Assembly (NCBI GenBank): GCA_947167935.1
Contig: CAMVJU010000012.1
Location: 1-41,586, forward strand
Reading direction: 5' to 3'
Source of the DNA: an uncultured Prevotellaceae bacterium
GTDB lineage: Bacteria > Bacteroidota > Bacteroidia > Bacteroidales > Bacteroidaceae
Length of the DNA: 41,586 nucleotides
The notes under the pieces were generated by a model. The model was not told the DNA's origin. It saw nothing but the letters and a program-made list of their open reading frames with translations, and did no database searches. Shown here one piece after another: positions 6,855-14,871 of the stretch (the first letter of the stretch is position 1; each line of letters begins with the position of its first letter). Both the position numbers and the translations under genes were made by a program.

Positions 6855-8933
6855 TTACCTAACATAAACCTTTTGGCCATTCACGATATTCAATCCCTTC
6901 TGCAAGGAACTGAGGCGCTGACCCTGAAGGTTGTAGATACTTTCATCTTTTAATTTTTCAATTTTTAAGTTTTCCTCTATTCCTGTTGTTTGCGTTTCGA
7001 ATTCGCCTATGAATATCTCCTGACTATTCTCTACTGTTACGGTATAGCGGCCTTCTGCATAGGTGGAGATGTCAATATTGAGGGCTACGATGTTGCCTGC
7101 ATCGATGTTTTTCTCGTAGACAATTTTGCCCGTTTCGTCAGTAATGTTCACTTGGTAGTCATCGTCAAGGGAATCGAGATTGATACCCAGCAGCTGTTCG
7201 TTGTACTCACCATATAGCGACTCCTCATCTGCTCTCCTCATCGGCATTTTCTCTCTATTAATCGGTGCTTTGGGCTTTGTCTTGATAGTATGGGTGAAGT
7301 CGAAGCGGTGTTTAGGGGCATCAAAGTCCCCAGGAGTGGCTCCATCCTCGTAGTCATCATTGAGGTAGATGACTTCATCGCCGACAGCACACGACATCAG
7401 GAACTGCGGCACAGAATCTGAATATATCGGATCGATTGCATTTATTGTCGGTCCATCAATACCTCCGACACCTTCCAACCAGTAGGTACTGTGGACGTCA
7501 CGATAAACCCATATATTTCGATAAACACCTTTAAAGCCATCTAATCCTCCACTCTGCTTCGGTCCAATTTCATAATCTCCATCAATGAAATACACCTTGT
7601 CATTGGTTTTGAGGGAGAAGTCATACATCATCCTCATAGACTGCCTCGTCTCGTCATAAAAATACACTTTCTTGTCTTCTTCGTACCATGCTCCCACTTT
7701 GCTCAGGGCAGGTGATTGTGACAGATTGTTATAATCTGGATAATCTGGACTAATAAATCTCTGGCACATCATCTGCTTGCAGGTCTTTCCGTCGATAATC
7801 GTGTCGCCATCGAAATAGTAGTAGTCAATCACCTGCACAGGATTACCCGATATGGTTCCCACCTTCCACACCTTACCATCTTCGACGAACGGACGGTAGG
7901 CTATGTTGTTAGCTGGATTTGGATTTATTAATTCGTCGAAGTCGTCAGCCGTAAAGATACACTCCCCGTCCTCAAAGCAGGACAAGAAGTTTTCCCCCTG
8001 AAGGATACCATTTGAGGGTTTTGATTCATTAAGAGCCATGATGTTCCAGCCTTCTTCACAACCCACGCCCTCGACAATAGGAGCTGAAGCAAAGTAGTTG
8101 GAGGAATCTGAGGGATCCTCTTCCATCAACAAATCATAATACAAGACATTGAGTAGTTGATCATCGTGGAACCGCATAGGTTTAATGGCAGTAAGCAGAA
8201 AGTACAGGGGTTCGTATGAAGGCATATAGCTTGTACCGATAGACATGCCGAAATCATATAGCAGATGGTCACCATTATCTGTATACTGCCACACCTTCCT
8301 GTCCTCCTCACGAAGGGCACAGTAATAATTGCTGCCCTCTTCGCTTGTGCGATACATTTTATAATAGGTTTTGCTGTCTATCTCTGTGGTGCCGTTGATG
8401 ACATACGAGATGTCTTTCGTCCATTGCTCATCATCCCACAAATTATGATAATACTCTTGATAGTTCCACGTCTTTCCCTCTTTCAAGAATGGATGGTAAG
8501 AATAAAACGAACTATTATAGGTTGCCTGATACGACTGCCCTTCAGTCAGTTCTACCAGTCCCTTATACCACCAGCAGTCCAAATAGAAAATGTTTGGCTC
8601 CAAGTCACGTATGGTGAATGACAAGTTGAACGGGCAAATGCATTCACAATCAGATTCAACAGTGGGGCCCACGCTGACAGAAACCGAACAGGGACTGCCA
8701 TCGTTAATATTGGCAATTGCATAAAAGTCCTCCGTGCAGCAGTTGCTTTCATAGTTTAGCAGTTGTACAGACAAAACGTTGCCCTCTTTTGTCAAGACAA
8801 TCGTCGGTTGCCTCTCAGGCTCTTCCCCTTGTGTCTCATCCAGACAACCGCTGCTCTGCACGTCTGATACTGTCTGGGCACTTGCCAACATCGGCAGAAG
8901 CATCAAAATGAATAAGAATAATTGTTTCTTCAT
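6855..8933 (-). CDS. Secreted protein with C-terminal sorting-like tail
   Basis: This 692-aa exported protein has a signal peptide (MKKQLFLFILMLLPMLASAQ). The body contains two related blocks beginning FLKEGKTWNY and FVEDGKVWKV, each followed by tyrosine-rich strands with I(D/I)(S/G)KT(Y/C)(Y/K) motifs; this is internal duplication. The last 80 residues resemble the short sorting or anchoring tails common in Prevotella secreted proteins (SIYNLQGQRLSSLQKGLNIVNG). Just before it, ENLKIEKLKDES is encoded by an AAAATT-rich short-word stretch (about 6945-6975). No catalytic motif was recognised. It lies 39 bases after the TPR/HTH gene on the same strand and is probably co-transcribed. Confidence 0.85.
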   Translation of the reverse strand: MKKQLFLFILMLLPMLASAQTVSDVQSSGCLDETQGEEPERQPTIVLTKEGNVLSVQLLNYESNCCTEDFYAIANINDGSPCSVSVSVGPTVESDCECICPFNLSFTIRDLEPNIFYLDCWWYKGLVELTEGQSYQATYNSSFYSYHPFLKEGKTWNYQEYYHNLWDDEQWTKDISYVINGTTEIDSKTYYKMYRTSEEGSNYYCALREEDRKVWQYTDNGDHLLYDFGMSIGTSYMPSYEPLYFLLTAIKPMRFHDDQLLNVLYYDLLMEEDPSDSSNYFASAPIVEGVGCEEGWNIMALNESKPSNGILQGENFLSCFEDGECIFTADDFDELINPNPANNIAYRPFVEDGKVWKVGTISGNPVQVIDYYYFDGDTIIDGKTCKQMMCQRFISPDYPDYNNLSQSPALSKVGAWYEEDKKVYFYDETRQSMRMMYDFSLKTNDKVYFIDGDYEIGPKQSGGLDGFKGVYRNIWVYRDVHSTYWLEGVGGIDGPTINAIDPIYSDSVPQFLMSCAVGDEVIYLNDDYEDGATPGDFDAPKHRFDFTHTIKTKPKAPINREKMPMRRADEESLYGEYNEQLLGINLDSLDDDYQVNITDETGKIVYEKNIDAGNIVALNIDISTYAEGRYTVTVENSQEIFIGEFETQTTGIEENLKIEKLKDESIYNLQGQRLSSLQKGLNIVNGQKVYVR

Positions 8934-8972
8934 AGTTATAATTGTTTATGTTATTGATTTTATTCGTGATAT

Positions 8973-10352
8973 TTATTTGCCGTTGAGTATCTGTTCCAAA
9001 GTGACATCCGGGCTGCTCTCTCCGAACACATCCTTCTTGAGCTTGAGCTTGCGATGCTGGACGGCAGAGATGGTGATACAATAGATGTTACCGATAACGC
9101 GATTGCTAATGCCGAGTCGAGTGAGCAGGCACAGACGGATATCATCTTCTTGCATATTGGGGTATTGCTCGCGGATATGGGCAAAGCGGTTGTTGTCGAT
9201 GGCGTTGAGCGTGCGTTCTATCTCGCTCCATTCGTGTGGATTGAGGGTGATGAGCGAATCACCGCTTTGATTGAGCTTCTTCATCACTTCAGTACGTTCG
9301 AGGATGTAATTCTGCAGGAAGGTCACCACTTCATTTGCCTGATACAGCAGGGTTTTCTGATGTTCTGCCTCCTGCTGTAGCTGACGTTTCTCCTCACGTT
9401 GTGCCCGCAGCCTGTAGTGAATCACCAACACAATCGCCAAGATGACAATAAGAGAAGCAATGATGGTAATGAGTAGTGTACGCGCATACATCTTTGACTG
9501 ATAGTCCAACTGCTGGTTCTCCATCTCCTGCCGCAAGGTTTCCTGATAGTACTGATCCTTTTGTTCGAGGGCTTTGTAGTAGAAGTCCTCAATTTGTTCG
9601 AAGGCATCATCAATATCGTCTTCCATGTTTACGGCTCCTATGCGTCGGAGCGCAATCTTGGCGAGATGGCTCTGCACGATATAAGCCTGGTGAACATCAT
9701 CACCCGGTTCAATCTTCCGATAGACGGTTTCTGCCGAGTCGAGCATATTGAGGCTGAGGTAACTGCGAGCCATCACCTGTAATGCCCCAGGCCGCAGGTC
9801 ATCTGTAGCCACAGAATCTGCCTGATGAGCATAGTCAAGTGCCTGACGATAGTCTTCCTTTGCCCAGGCGATATTTGCAAGGCTTGTAAGTGTCTGACAC
9901 ATCAGGTCTGTCATCTCGTTTTGCTTTGCGATGTCGTATGCACGATGGATGAAGTCGAGCGCTTCGTCAAATGATTTCTCATTGATAAAAGCCACTTGTG
10001 CGGCGTATGTCCCTGCATAGTCAAGCAGGATGACATTGTTCCGCTCATCATCAGGATGCTGCTCATAGACGGCCAGGGCTTTCTTCATCAGTCGTAATGC
10101 CTCCTCGGGGTTGCTCTGTGACAATGCCTCTGCCAATCGCTGGTAGGCGATATAATTGGTGTGCCAATCCTCAGATTTCTCAGCCAAACGGATGGTCTTT
10201 CGCAGTAAAGTCTCACCCATGCGGATGCTGTCATTGGCCAAAGCGGCCTCAGCTTCCTCCAGACAACCTGCCGCAGTTGGCCCTTGCTGTGTTTGACCGC
10301 AGGCAACCAGCAGGACGGCTATAATAAATATGTATAATGTTTTCGTATACAT
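8973..10352 (-). CDS. TPR-membrane-HTH regulator
   Basis: This 459-aa protein starts with a lipoprotein-like signal (IAVLLVACGQ). An alpha-helical tetratricopeptide-like region covers about residues 20-270. A transmembrane helix (LLITIIASLIVILAIVLV, near residue 300) and a cytoplasmic coiled coil (REEKRQLQQEAEHQ) follow. The C-terminal DNA-binding-like segment MQEDDIRLCLLTRLGISNRVIGNIYCIT has a LuxR-like helix-turn-helix pattern. The layout suggests a periplasmic sensor coupled directly to transcription. The ATG at 10352 was chosen for the signal peptide and lies 20 bases after a -7 box. It heads the operon with the secreted protein. The sensed ligand is unknown. Confidence 0.8.
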   Translation of the reverse strand: MYTKTLYIFIIAVLLVACGQTQQGPTAAGCLEEAEAALANDSIRMGETLLRKTIRLAEKSEDWHTNYIAYQRLAEALSQSNPEEALRLMKKALAVYEQHPDDERNNVILLDYAGTYAAQVAFINEKSFDEALDFIHRAYDIAKQNEMTDLMCQTLTSLANIAWAKEDYRQALDYAHQADSVATDDLRPGALQVMARSYLSLNMLDSAETVYRKIEPGDDVHQAYIVQSHLAKIALRRIGAVNMEDDIDDAFEQIEDFYYKALEQKDQYYQETLRQEMENQQLDYQSKMYARTLLITIIASLIVILAIVLVIHYRLRAQREEKRQLQQEAEHQKTLLYQANEVVTFLQNYILERTEVMKKLNQSGDSLITLNPHEWSEIERTLNAIDNNRFAHIREQYPNMQEDDIRLCLLTRLGISNRVIGNIYCITISAVQHRKLKLKKDVFGESSPDVTLEQILNGK

Positions 10353-10371
10353 AGTTGTTGGTTTTCGTCTG

Positions 10372-10379
10372 CAAAGATA
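10372..10379 (-). promoter_or_regulatory. -7 box of the regulator/secreted-protein operon
   Basis: TATCTTTG on the minus strand, 19 bases upstream of the regulator ATG. No convincing -33 box was identified. Confidence 0.6.
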
Positions 10380-10454
10380 CGACATTATTTCGAAAGCCAC
10401 ATCAGTTACCTATGGAAAATATGCAAAAGAGACAAAAACAAAAACTATTGCAAA

Positions 10455-10874
10455 TCAATTGGTTATAGATAATAGCACGTTGTGCCTCATGGAAAAAATA
10501 TTAGTGGGGTATAAAAAAACAGCCATTTCCCAGGGACTGAGAAGAAGCACGCGGCCATCGGTGCCGCCCTGGCCTACAAGCAGTAAAAAAAGGCCGAAAG
10601 CATGTGCTTTCAGCCCTTGAAGTGTTAAAATGTAGCGAATTTTGGCGCTAAACGTGGAATCGTGGAATCGTGGAATCGTGGAATTCACACCCACAGCACC
10701 TGCATGTCGTTGAGGTTCTGCTTTCCCTTGCCTTTTTGTCAGGCCGATTTGGGCCTCTCCTACTTTGTAGGAGTGTTCATACACGGGTTCGCCCTTTCCT
10801 TGCGGTGTGAACTCCAAGGAGTCATCCGAAAACTGGCTGACCGTGCCTTTGGTCTTTTTTACTAAGTCTTTCAT
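10455..10874 (-). CDS. Hypothetical protein with repeat-derived C terminus (doubtful)
   Basis: The reading frame from ATG 10874 encodes 139 aa. The first 64 residues (MKDLVKKTKGTVSQFSDD..., hydrophilic, balanced charge) look like a genuine small protein. From residue about 65 (STIPRFHDSTF) the frame runs into the GATTCCAC octamer array and the left inverted repeat, whose hairpin should stop leftward transcripts near 10587 before the stop codon. The region between 10686 and 10899 is flanked by inverted octamer arrays. Either this is a small gene whose 3' end was overwritten by the repeat, or the frame is open by chance. No homologue is recognised. Confidence 0.35.
   Translation of the reverse strand: MKDLVKKTKGTVSQFSDDSLEFTPQGKGEPVYEHSYKVGEAQIGLTKRQGKAEPQRHAGAVGVNSTIPRFHDSTFSAKIRYILTLQGLKAHAFGLFLLLVGQGGTDGRVLLLSPWEMAVFLYPTNIFSMRHNVLLSITN
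10552..10589 (+). repeat. 38-bp direct repeat, copy 2 (coaW 3' end remnant)
   Basis: Exact duplicate of 6626-6663, preceded by unrelated sequence, so it is a remnant rather than a gene. Unlike copy 1 it runs directly into the hairpin at 10591-10616, perhaps the ancestral coaW terminator. Confidence 0.9.
10587..10685 (+). repeat. Left inverted repeat with hairpin and GTGGAATC array
   Basis: Outside to inside: A run, hairpin GGCcGAAAGCA/TGCTTTCaGCC (10592-10615), a GAAGTGTTAAAA segment, GGCGCTAAAC, then GTGGAATC octamers ending in GAATTC. The whole matches the reverse complement of 12139-12237 with a few substitutions and one indel. Read leftward the hairpin is followed by a T run, so it would terminate transcripts leaving the cassette. 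Confidence 0.85.
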
Positions 10875-11249
10875 ATTCAATTGTTTAAAGATTTTCAAAT
10901 TCCACGATTCCACGATTCAACGATTCCACGTTTTCACTCGGAAACGAGGCCAAAAATAAATATTATATATATATATAATATATTATTTTTGAAGTTTGCA
11001 TCAATTCATTTTGGCGCAAAACGTGGAATCGTGGAATCGTGGATTCGTGGATTCCTCAGTAGCCCGCACAGCCTGCTGAGGAGGCTGCACAGCCTGCTGA
11101 GGAGCCTCCGTATGACGGTTGTTTTTATGGTTTGTTGGTTAAAGAGTGTTAAGAAACAACCTCGTACTGTTGTTTCCCGTCCGTTACTTCGTACCTTTGC
11201 CCGTGCAATTGCAAATCAACCCCATGTTTAACTAAAATTTCTTACAACC
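10875..11249. repeat. Gene-free repeat region upstream of the HU gene
   Basis: No gene is seen here. It holds a GATTCCAC octamer array (10899-10934), an AT-only near-palindrome (10953-10990), a third GGCGCAAAACGTGGAATC-like copy in opposite orientation (11013-11053), and a direct repeat of GCACAGCCTGCTGAGGAG (11066-11083 and 11087-11104). The HU promoter follows. Confidence 0.7.
11169..11199 (+). promoter_or_regulatory. Promoter of the HU-like gene
   Basis: GTTG (11169-11172), a 19-base spacer and TACCTTTG (11192-11199) match the Bacteroidota promoter; the predicted leader is about 45 bases. Confidence 0.65.
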
Positions 11250-11792
11250 ATGATCAAGCTTAATTTCTACAAGAACAAGGTACAGGGCCACAAGAACTTC
11301 GGCAAGGTGTACGCCCGCGCCAAGAACAACGACCCCATCGAGATTGCCGCCCTGTCGAAGCACATCGCTCAGCACGGCTCGCCCTACACCAAGGATGTCA
11401 TCCTGGGCGTGCTGACCAAGGCCGCAAGCTGCATCCGTGAGCTGGTGCTGGAGGGAACGCCCGTGAAGATTGCCGACCTGTGTATCTTCACCCCTGCCGT
11501 GACCACCATCCCCGCCGTCGACGCCGACCACTTCACCCTGACCCGTGCCACCCGTGCCGGCGACGGTACCTACTCTGGCGGCAACATCGTGAGCGTGCGT
11601 ATGCAGTGCCGCGCCACCGGCGAGGCCACGCAGAAGCGTCTGACGCAGGATGCCGAGCTGGGCTACACCTCGCTGGCCGAGAAGATCAAGAACGGTGAGC
11701 TGACGCTGTCCAACACCAAGGGTGAGTACATCAGCGGCACTGGCACCAACAGCTCCAGCGGCTGGGGCGACGAGCCTGTGGTGAATCCGTAA
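11250..11792 (+). CDS. HU-like DNA-binding protein
   Basis: This 180-aa protein belongs to the Bacteroidota HU-like (histone-like) group. The N terminus (LNFYKNKVQGHKNFGKVYARAK) precedes the HU helices (ALSKHIAQHGSPYTKDVILGVLTKAASCIRELVLEGTPVKIADL) and arm strands. Normal HU is about 90 aa; this one has a Gly/Ser/Asn-rich C-terminal tail ending DEPVVNP. It probably bends or coats DNA. Codon use is strongly GC-ending, suggesting high expression. It lies 156 bases before the smalltalk gene. The C-terminal sequence recurs almost identically in the partial gene at the right window edge, so this is a multi-copy family. Confidence 0.9.
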   Translation: MIKLNFYKNKVQGHKNFGKVYARAKNNDPIEIAALSKHIAQHGSPYTKDVILGVLTKAASCIRELVLEGTPVKIADLCIFTPAVTTIPAVDADHFTLTRATRAGDGTYSGGNIVSVRMQCRATGEATQKRLTQDAELGYTSLAEKIKNGELTLSNTKGEYISGTGTNSSSGWGDEPVVNP

Positions 11793-11802
11793 ACTTCGTT
11801 AC

Positions 11803-11948
11803 GAAAACGAAAACCAAAACGAAAAATTTAAGACGACAACAGGGACAACTAGGACAACATGGCTGGCGCTTACAAAGAACATGGCTTAAAAAAGTTGTCC
11901 AAGTTGTTCAGGTTGTCTTTAAAAACAAAAATCAATTGTCTTCTTATC
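11803..11948 (+). repeat. Conserved HU-smalltalk intergenic spacer
   Basis: The spacer contains an AACGAAAAC-type array followed by TTTAAGACGACAAC, several GGACAAC/GTTGTCC words and a stretch containing AAGAACATGGCTTAAAAAAG. It is largely conserved, in reverse orientation, at 41256-41402. Conservation outside coding sequence suggests an RNA-level or recombination role. An in-frame extension of the smalltalk ORF to 11859 is possible but less likely than the ATG at 11949. Confidence 0.7.
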
Positions 11949-12086
11949 ATGAAAATCTTTGATACTCTCCGCGAAAAGGCCTGGCAGGCCATCAAGCGCA
12001 AGGCCGTGGAGGTGCTAGTCGCCATCCTGACCGCAGCCATCACCGCCCTGACGACTACGAGCTGCATGGGCTACGGCCCGCTCTAA
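11949..12086 (+). CDS. Smalltalk-type small protein
   Basis: This 45-aa protein starts with a basic amphipathic segment (KAWQAIKRKAVE), then a hydrophobic stretch VLVAILTAAITALTTTSC, and ends MGYGPL. It resembles the small Bacteroidota proteins annotated as smalltalk, which I recall being found next to HU-like genes; their function is unknown. The hydrophobic segment suggests membrane association, and the Cys sits in a TTSC context like a weak lipobox. A near-identical copy is encoded at 41118-41255. A terminator begins 5 bases after the stop. Confidence 0.8.
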   Translation: MKIFDTLREKAWQAIKRKAVEVLVAILTAAITALTTTSCMGYGPL

Positions 12087-12090
12087 AAAG

Positions 12091-12125
12091 AAGAAGCCCG
12101 CCTGTGAAGGTAGGCTTCTTTTTTT
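12091..12125 (+). terminator. Intrinsic terminator after the smalltalk gene
   Basis: AAGAAGCC (12091-12098) and CCT (12101-12103) pair with AGG (12108-12110) and GGCTTCTT (12113-12120), followed by a long T run. Confidence 0.9.
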
Positions 12126-12138
12126 GTAGGCATGACGG

Positions 12139-12237
12139 CGAATTCCACGATTCCACGATTCCACGATTCCACGTTTAGCGCCATTTTTAGCTACTTTTTA
12201 ACACTTCAAGGGCTGAAACGCAAGTTTTCGGCCCTTT
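12139..12237 (-). repeat. Right inverted repeat with GATTCCAC array and hairpin
   Basis: Reverse-complement counterpart of 10587-10685. The hairpin AAGGGCtGAAA (12208-12218) with TTTCgGCCCTT (12226-12236) is followed rightward by TTTT, so it would stop rightward transcripts leaving the cassette. The GH3 stop codon overlaps its outer end. Confidence 0.85.
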
Positions 12238-14813
12238 TACATGATTTCCACGATGATTTTCTGCAGGTCCTTGTCGGCACTACTGGTGCCTACCATCAGC
12301 TCGTACTGACCAGGCAGGACACGCATGGTGTTGGTGGCAGCATCCCACGTCTCGAAACGCTCGCGGGGAAGACTGATGCTGACGGTGCTGCTTTGACCGG
12401 GCTTCAGCGTGACGCGCTGATAGGCACGCAGGGTCTTCAACGGGCCATCGGTATCGGCGGGACGACGCAGGTAGACCTGCACGGTCTCGGTGCCCTCGCG
12501 ACGGCCGGTGTTCTTCACGTTGCAGGTCACGACAGCCGATCCGTTGTGCACGCTATAGGCAGGACTGCTAATATTAAAAGATGTGTAGCTGAGTCCATGA
12601 CCGAAGGGGAAGAGGGGCTCGTCCTGGAAATAGCGGTAGGTGCGGTTGCGCATACGATAGTCGAGGAAGTCGGGCAGCTGGCTGTCGTCCTTGTAGAAGG
12701 TGACGGGCAGCTTGCCACTGGGATTGACGCGGCCTGTCAATACTTCGGCCAGGGCCTGTCCGCCCTGCTCGCCGCCATACCACGCCTGCAGGATGGCATC
12801 GCAGCTCTCTGTCTCTGGAGAGAGGGCCATGGCACCGCCTGAGCAGTTGACGAAGATGACTTTCTTGCCAGCATCGTGCAGCATACGCAGCATGTCGCGC
12901 TGCACCTGCGGCAGCTCGATGCTGGTGCGGTCGCCACCCTTGAAGCCGGGCTCCGACACTTTCATCTGCTCACCTTCGACGCGGGGCGAGATGCCGCCAA
13001 CGAAGACAACGGTCTTGGCCGTGCCAATCTCGGCCAACAACTGTTCACGGGTGGGTGTATAGTTGTGGCGTATGTCGAACTGCATGATGGCCATACCCGT
13101 ATCCTGCACGTACTCAATGACGATGTTGTATTGTTTTCCTGCCTGCACCTTGAAGTCGTGGGCGGCCTCGTAGATGCGGTCGCGTGAACGCCAGTTGTTG
13201 ATCACGGTATCGCCGTCAATCATCACACGTACCCTGTCGTCAGCACCGACGAAGAGCTGCAGCTGTTCGTCATGAGTGGCGGTAAAAGTACCCTCGTAGC
13301 GGGCAGAGAAGTGCTCGAGCTCAACGCCGGGAGCGAAGACGGTGGCACCGCCATTGCTCAGCTTGACTGGCTCGGCATAGGCGACAGTGGCGGCAGGCTG
13401 CCCCTCCATCGTCTCGTTGTTCCAATAAGTGGCCTTCAAGCCCTTCTTGCCGTCGGGAGTGGCGATGCTGGCGAAACGACTCTCGTTCACCTCGCTGCGA
13501 GTGAGGCCGCAGCCCGGCACATACTTCACGTTGCGTCCCAAGATGTTGCGCAGGCCTTGCAGCACGGTGACGGTAGCTGTGGGATAGCCTGTGTAGTTGC
13601 CCCATTGCATCACGGAGTCGTTGGCGTTGGGCCCCATGACAACAAGTTGTGAGGAGCGAGAAGCGAGAGGCAAGACGCCATCGTTCTTCAGCAGGACAAT
13701 GCCTTCGCGGGCCATCTGAAGGGCCAGCTGCTTGTGTTCCTTCGATGCGACGACGCTCTCGGGAATCTTCGTCCAAGGCACCATCTCATCAGGGTCGAAA
13801 TCGCCCAATTTGAAGCGTGCGATGAGCAGACGTCGCAGGCTGGTGTTGACTTCGTCCTCGCTGAGCCAGCCGTCGTTGACAGCCTTCGGAAGGAAGCGGT
13901 AGAGGCTGCCGCACTCCACGTCGGTGCCAGCCCTGACGCCGATGGCCACGGCCTGCTCACGCAGCTCCACCACATTGTGATAGTCGGGCAGGAAATCGTT
14001 GATGGCACCACAGTCGCTAGTGATGAGGCCCTTGAAGCCCCATTCGTCGCGCAGTATCTGCTGCTCATAGCGCGACTGTGCACAGCAGGGCTCGCCGTCG
14101 ATACGCTGATAGGCACACATCACCTCTTCGACATGGGCATCCTGCACCAGGGCCTTGAAGGCAGGCATGTAGGTCTCCCAAAGATCGCGTTCAGGCAAGT
14201 CCTCGACGTTGAAGGTATGGCGATTCCACTCAGGGCCGCTGTGCACAGCATAGTGCTTGGCACAGGCCAGCAGCTTGCGATACTTGGCATCGTCGGGGCC
14301 TTGCAGTCCGCGTACCACGGCAGTACCCATCTGGGCTGTAAGGAAGGGATCTTCGCCGTAGGTTTCCTGTCCGCGTCCCCAGCGTGGATCACGATAGATA
14401 TTGATGTTGGGCGTCCAGAACGACAGGCTCTGGTAGCGCTTGATGACACCAGAGCGCTTGGCCTGCTGGGCCTTTACACGGGCTTCGTCGCTGACGGCAT
14501 CGAAGACACGCTGTACCAAGGCCTCGTCCCATGAGGCGGCCATCGACATCGTGATGGGGAAGACGGTAGCAAAACCATTGCGCCCTACCCCATGCAGGGC
14601 CTCACTCCACCACTCGAACTGCGGAATGCCAAGGCGCTCGATGGCTGGCGAGGCATTCATCATCAGCTTTGCCTTCTCCTCAAGCGTCAAGCGTTGCAGC
14701 AGGTCGTCGGCCCGCTGTTCAGCACTCAGCGACACGTCTTGATAGGGCAGCTGCTGGGCGAAGAGTGCTGCGCTGCCCAATAACCAATAAACAATAACCA
14801 ATAATCGCCTCAT
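12237..14813 (-). CDS. GH3 beta-glycosidase with PA14 domain
   Basis: This 858-aa exported enzyme hydrolyses terminal beta-linked sugars; beta-xylosidase or beta-glucosidase is likely, but the substrate cannot be fixed. After a signal peptide come the GH3 barrel motifs: SEALHGVGRNG, the xylosidase-like NIYRDPRWGRGQETYGEDPF, CAKHYAVHSGPE, and the nucleophile Asp in LITSDCGAIND. Next come the second GH3 domain, into which a PA14-like beta domain is inserted (FSARYEGTFTATHDEQLQLF), and a C-terminal fibronectin III-like domain (ETVQVYLRRP). The ATG at 14813 gives a clean signal peptide, whose core is encoded by AACCAATAA-type short words (14777-14806). It lies 58 bases after PL11. Confidence 0.93.
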   Translation of the reverse strand: MRRLLVIVYWLLGSAALFAQQLPYQDVSLSAEQRADDLLQRLTLEEKAKLMMNASPAIERLGIPQFEWWSEALHGVGRNGFATVFPITMSMAASWDEALVQRVFDAVSDEARVKAQQAKRSGVIKRYQSLSFWTPNINIYRDPRWGRGQETYGEDPFLTAQMGTAVVRGLQGPDDAKYRKLLACAKHYAVHSGPEWNRHTFNVEDLPERDLWETYMPAFKALVQDAHVEEVMCAYQRIDGEPCCAQSRYEQQILRDEWGFKGLITSDCGAINDFLPDYHNVVELREQAVAIGVRAGTDVECGSLYRFLPKAVNDGWLSEDEVNTSLRRLLIARFKLGDFDPDEMVPWTKIPESVVASKEHKQLALQMAREGIVLLKNDGVLPLASRSSQLVVMGPNANDSVMQWGNYTGYPTATVTVLQGLRNILGRNVKYVPGCGLTRSEVNESRFASIATPDGKKGLKATYWNNETMEGQPAATVAYAEPVKLSNGGATVFAPGVELEHFSARYEGTFTATHDEQLQLFVGADDRVRVMIDGDTVINNWRSRDRIYEAAHDFKVQAGKQYNIVIEYVQDTGMAIMQFDIRHNYTPTREQLLAEIGTAKTVVFVGGISPRVEGEQMKVSEPGFKGGDRTSIELPQVQRDMLRMLHDAGKKVIFVNCSGGAMALSPETESCDAILQAWYGGEQGGQALAEVLTGRVNPSGKLPVTFYKDDSQLPDFLDYRMRNRTYRYFQDEPLFPFGHGLSYTSFNISSPAYSVHNGSAVVTCNVKNTGRREGTETVQVYLRRPADTDGPLKTLRAYQRVTLKPGQSSTVSISLPRERFETWDAATNTMRVLPGQYELMVGTSSADKDLQKIIVEIM
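13647..13673 (-). repeat. CTCTCGCTTCTCGC short-word stretch inside GH3
   Basis: On the coding strand, CCTCTCGCTTCTCGCTCC encodes part of LPLASRSSQLVVMG just ahead of the GPNA motif. It belongs to the TCTCACC-like word family seen at 37364-37392 and 40591-40640. Confidence 0.55.
14777..14806 (-). repeat. CCAATAA-word array encoding a signal-peptide core
   Basis: Plus-strand words CCAATAA, CCAATAAA, CAATAA and CCAATAAT, read on the minus strand, encode LLVIVYWLLG, the hydrophobic core of the GH3 signal peptide. Confidence 0.65.
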
Positions 14814-14871
14814 AGCTTTTGTGTTTTTAATTTGGTATTTTATCATCACGAAATTTCGTTACACCATTTTA

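Larger units (their letters stand above)
10587..12238. mobile_element. Putative cassette bounded by inverted repeats, carrying HU and smalltalk genes
   Basis: Inverted repeats of about 95 bp bound 1.65 kb holding an HU-like gene, a 45-aa smalltalk gene and a doubtful small gene. The left end abuts the duplicated coaW stop codon; the right end abuts the GH3 stop codon (12237-12239). No transposase or recombinase is inside, so any mobility would be in trans. A homologous HU/smalltalk pair, in the opposite orientation, lies at 41118-41586, showing that the gene pair is repeated. Whether the inverted repeats move or are only paired terminator/REP elements is undecided. Confidence 0.45.

Noticed and set aside
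10587..12238. Classical insertion sequence
   Set aside because: Inverted repeats are present but there is no transposase gene and no clear target-site duplication, so it is listed only as a putative cassette.
12132..12842. 236-codon rightward ORF opposite GH3
   Set aside because: It begins in the octamer repeat and continues as antisense of GH3; no family resemblance.
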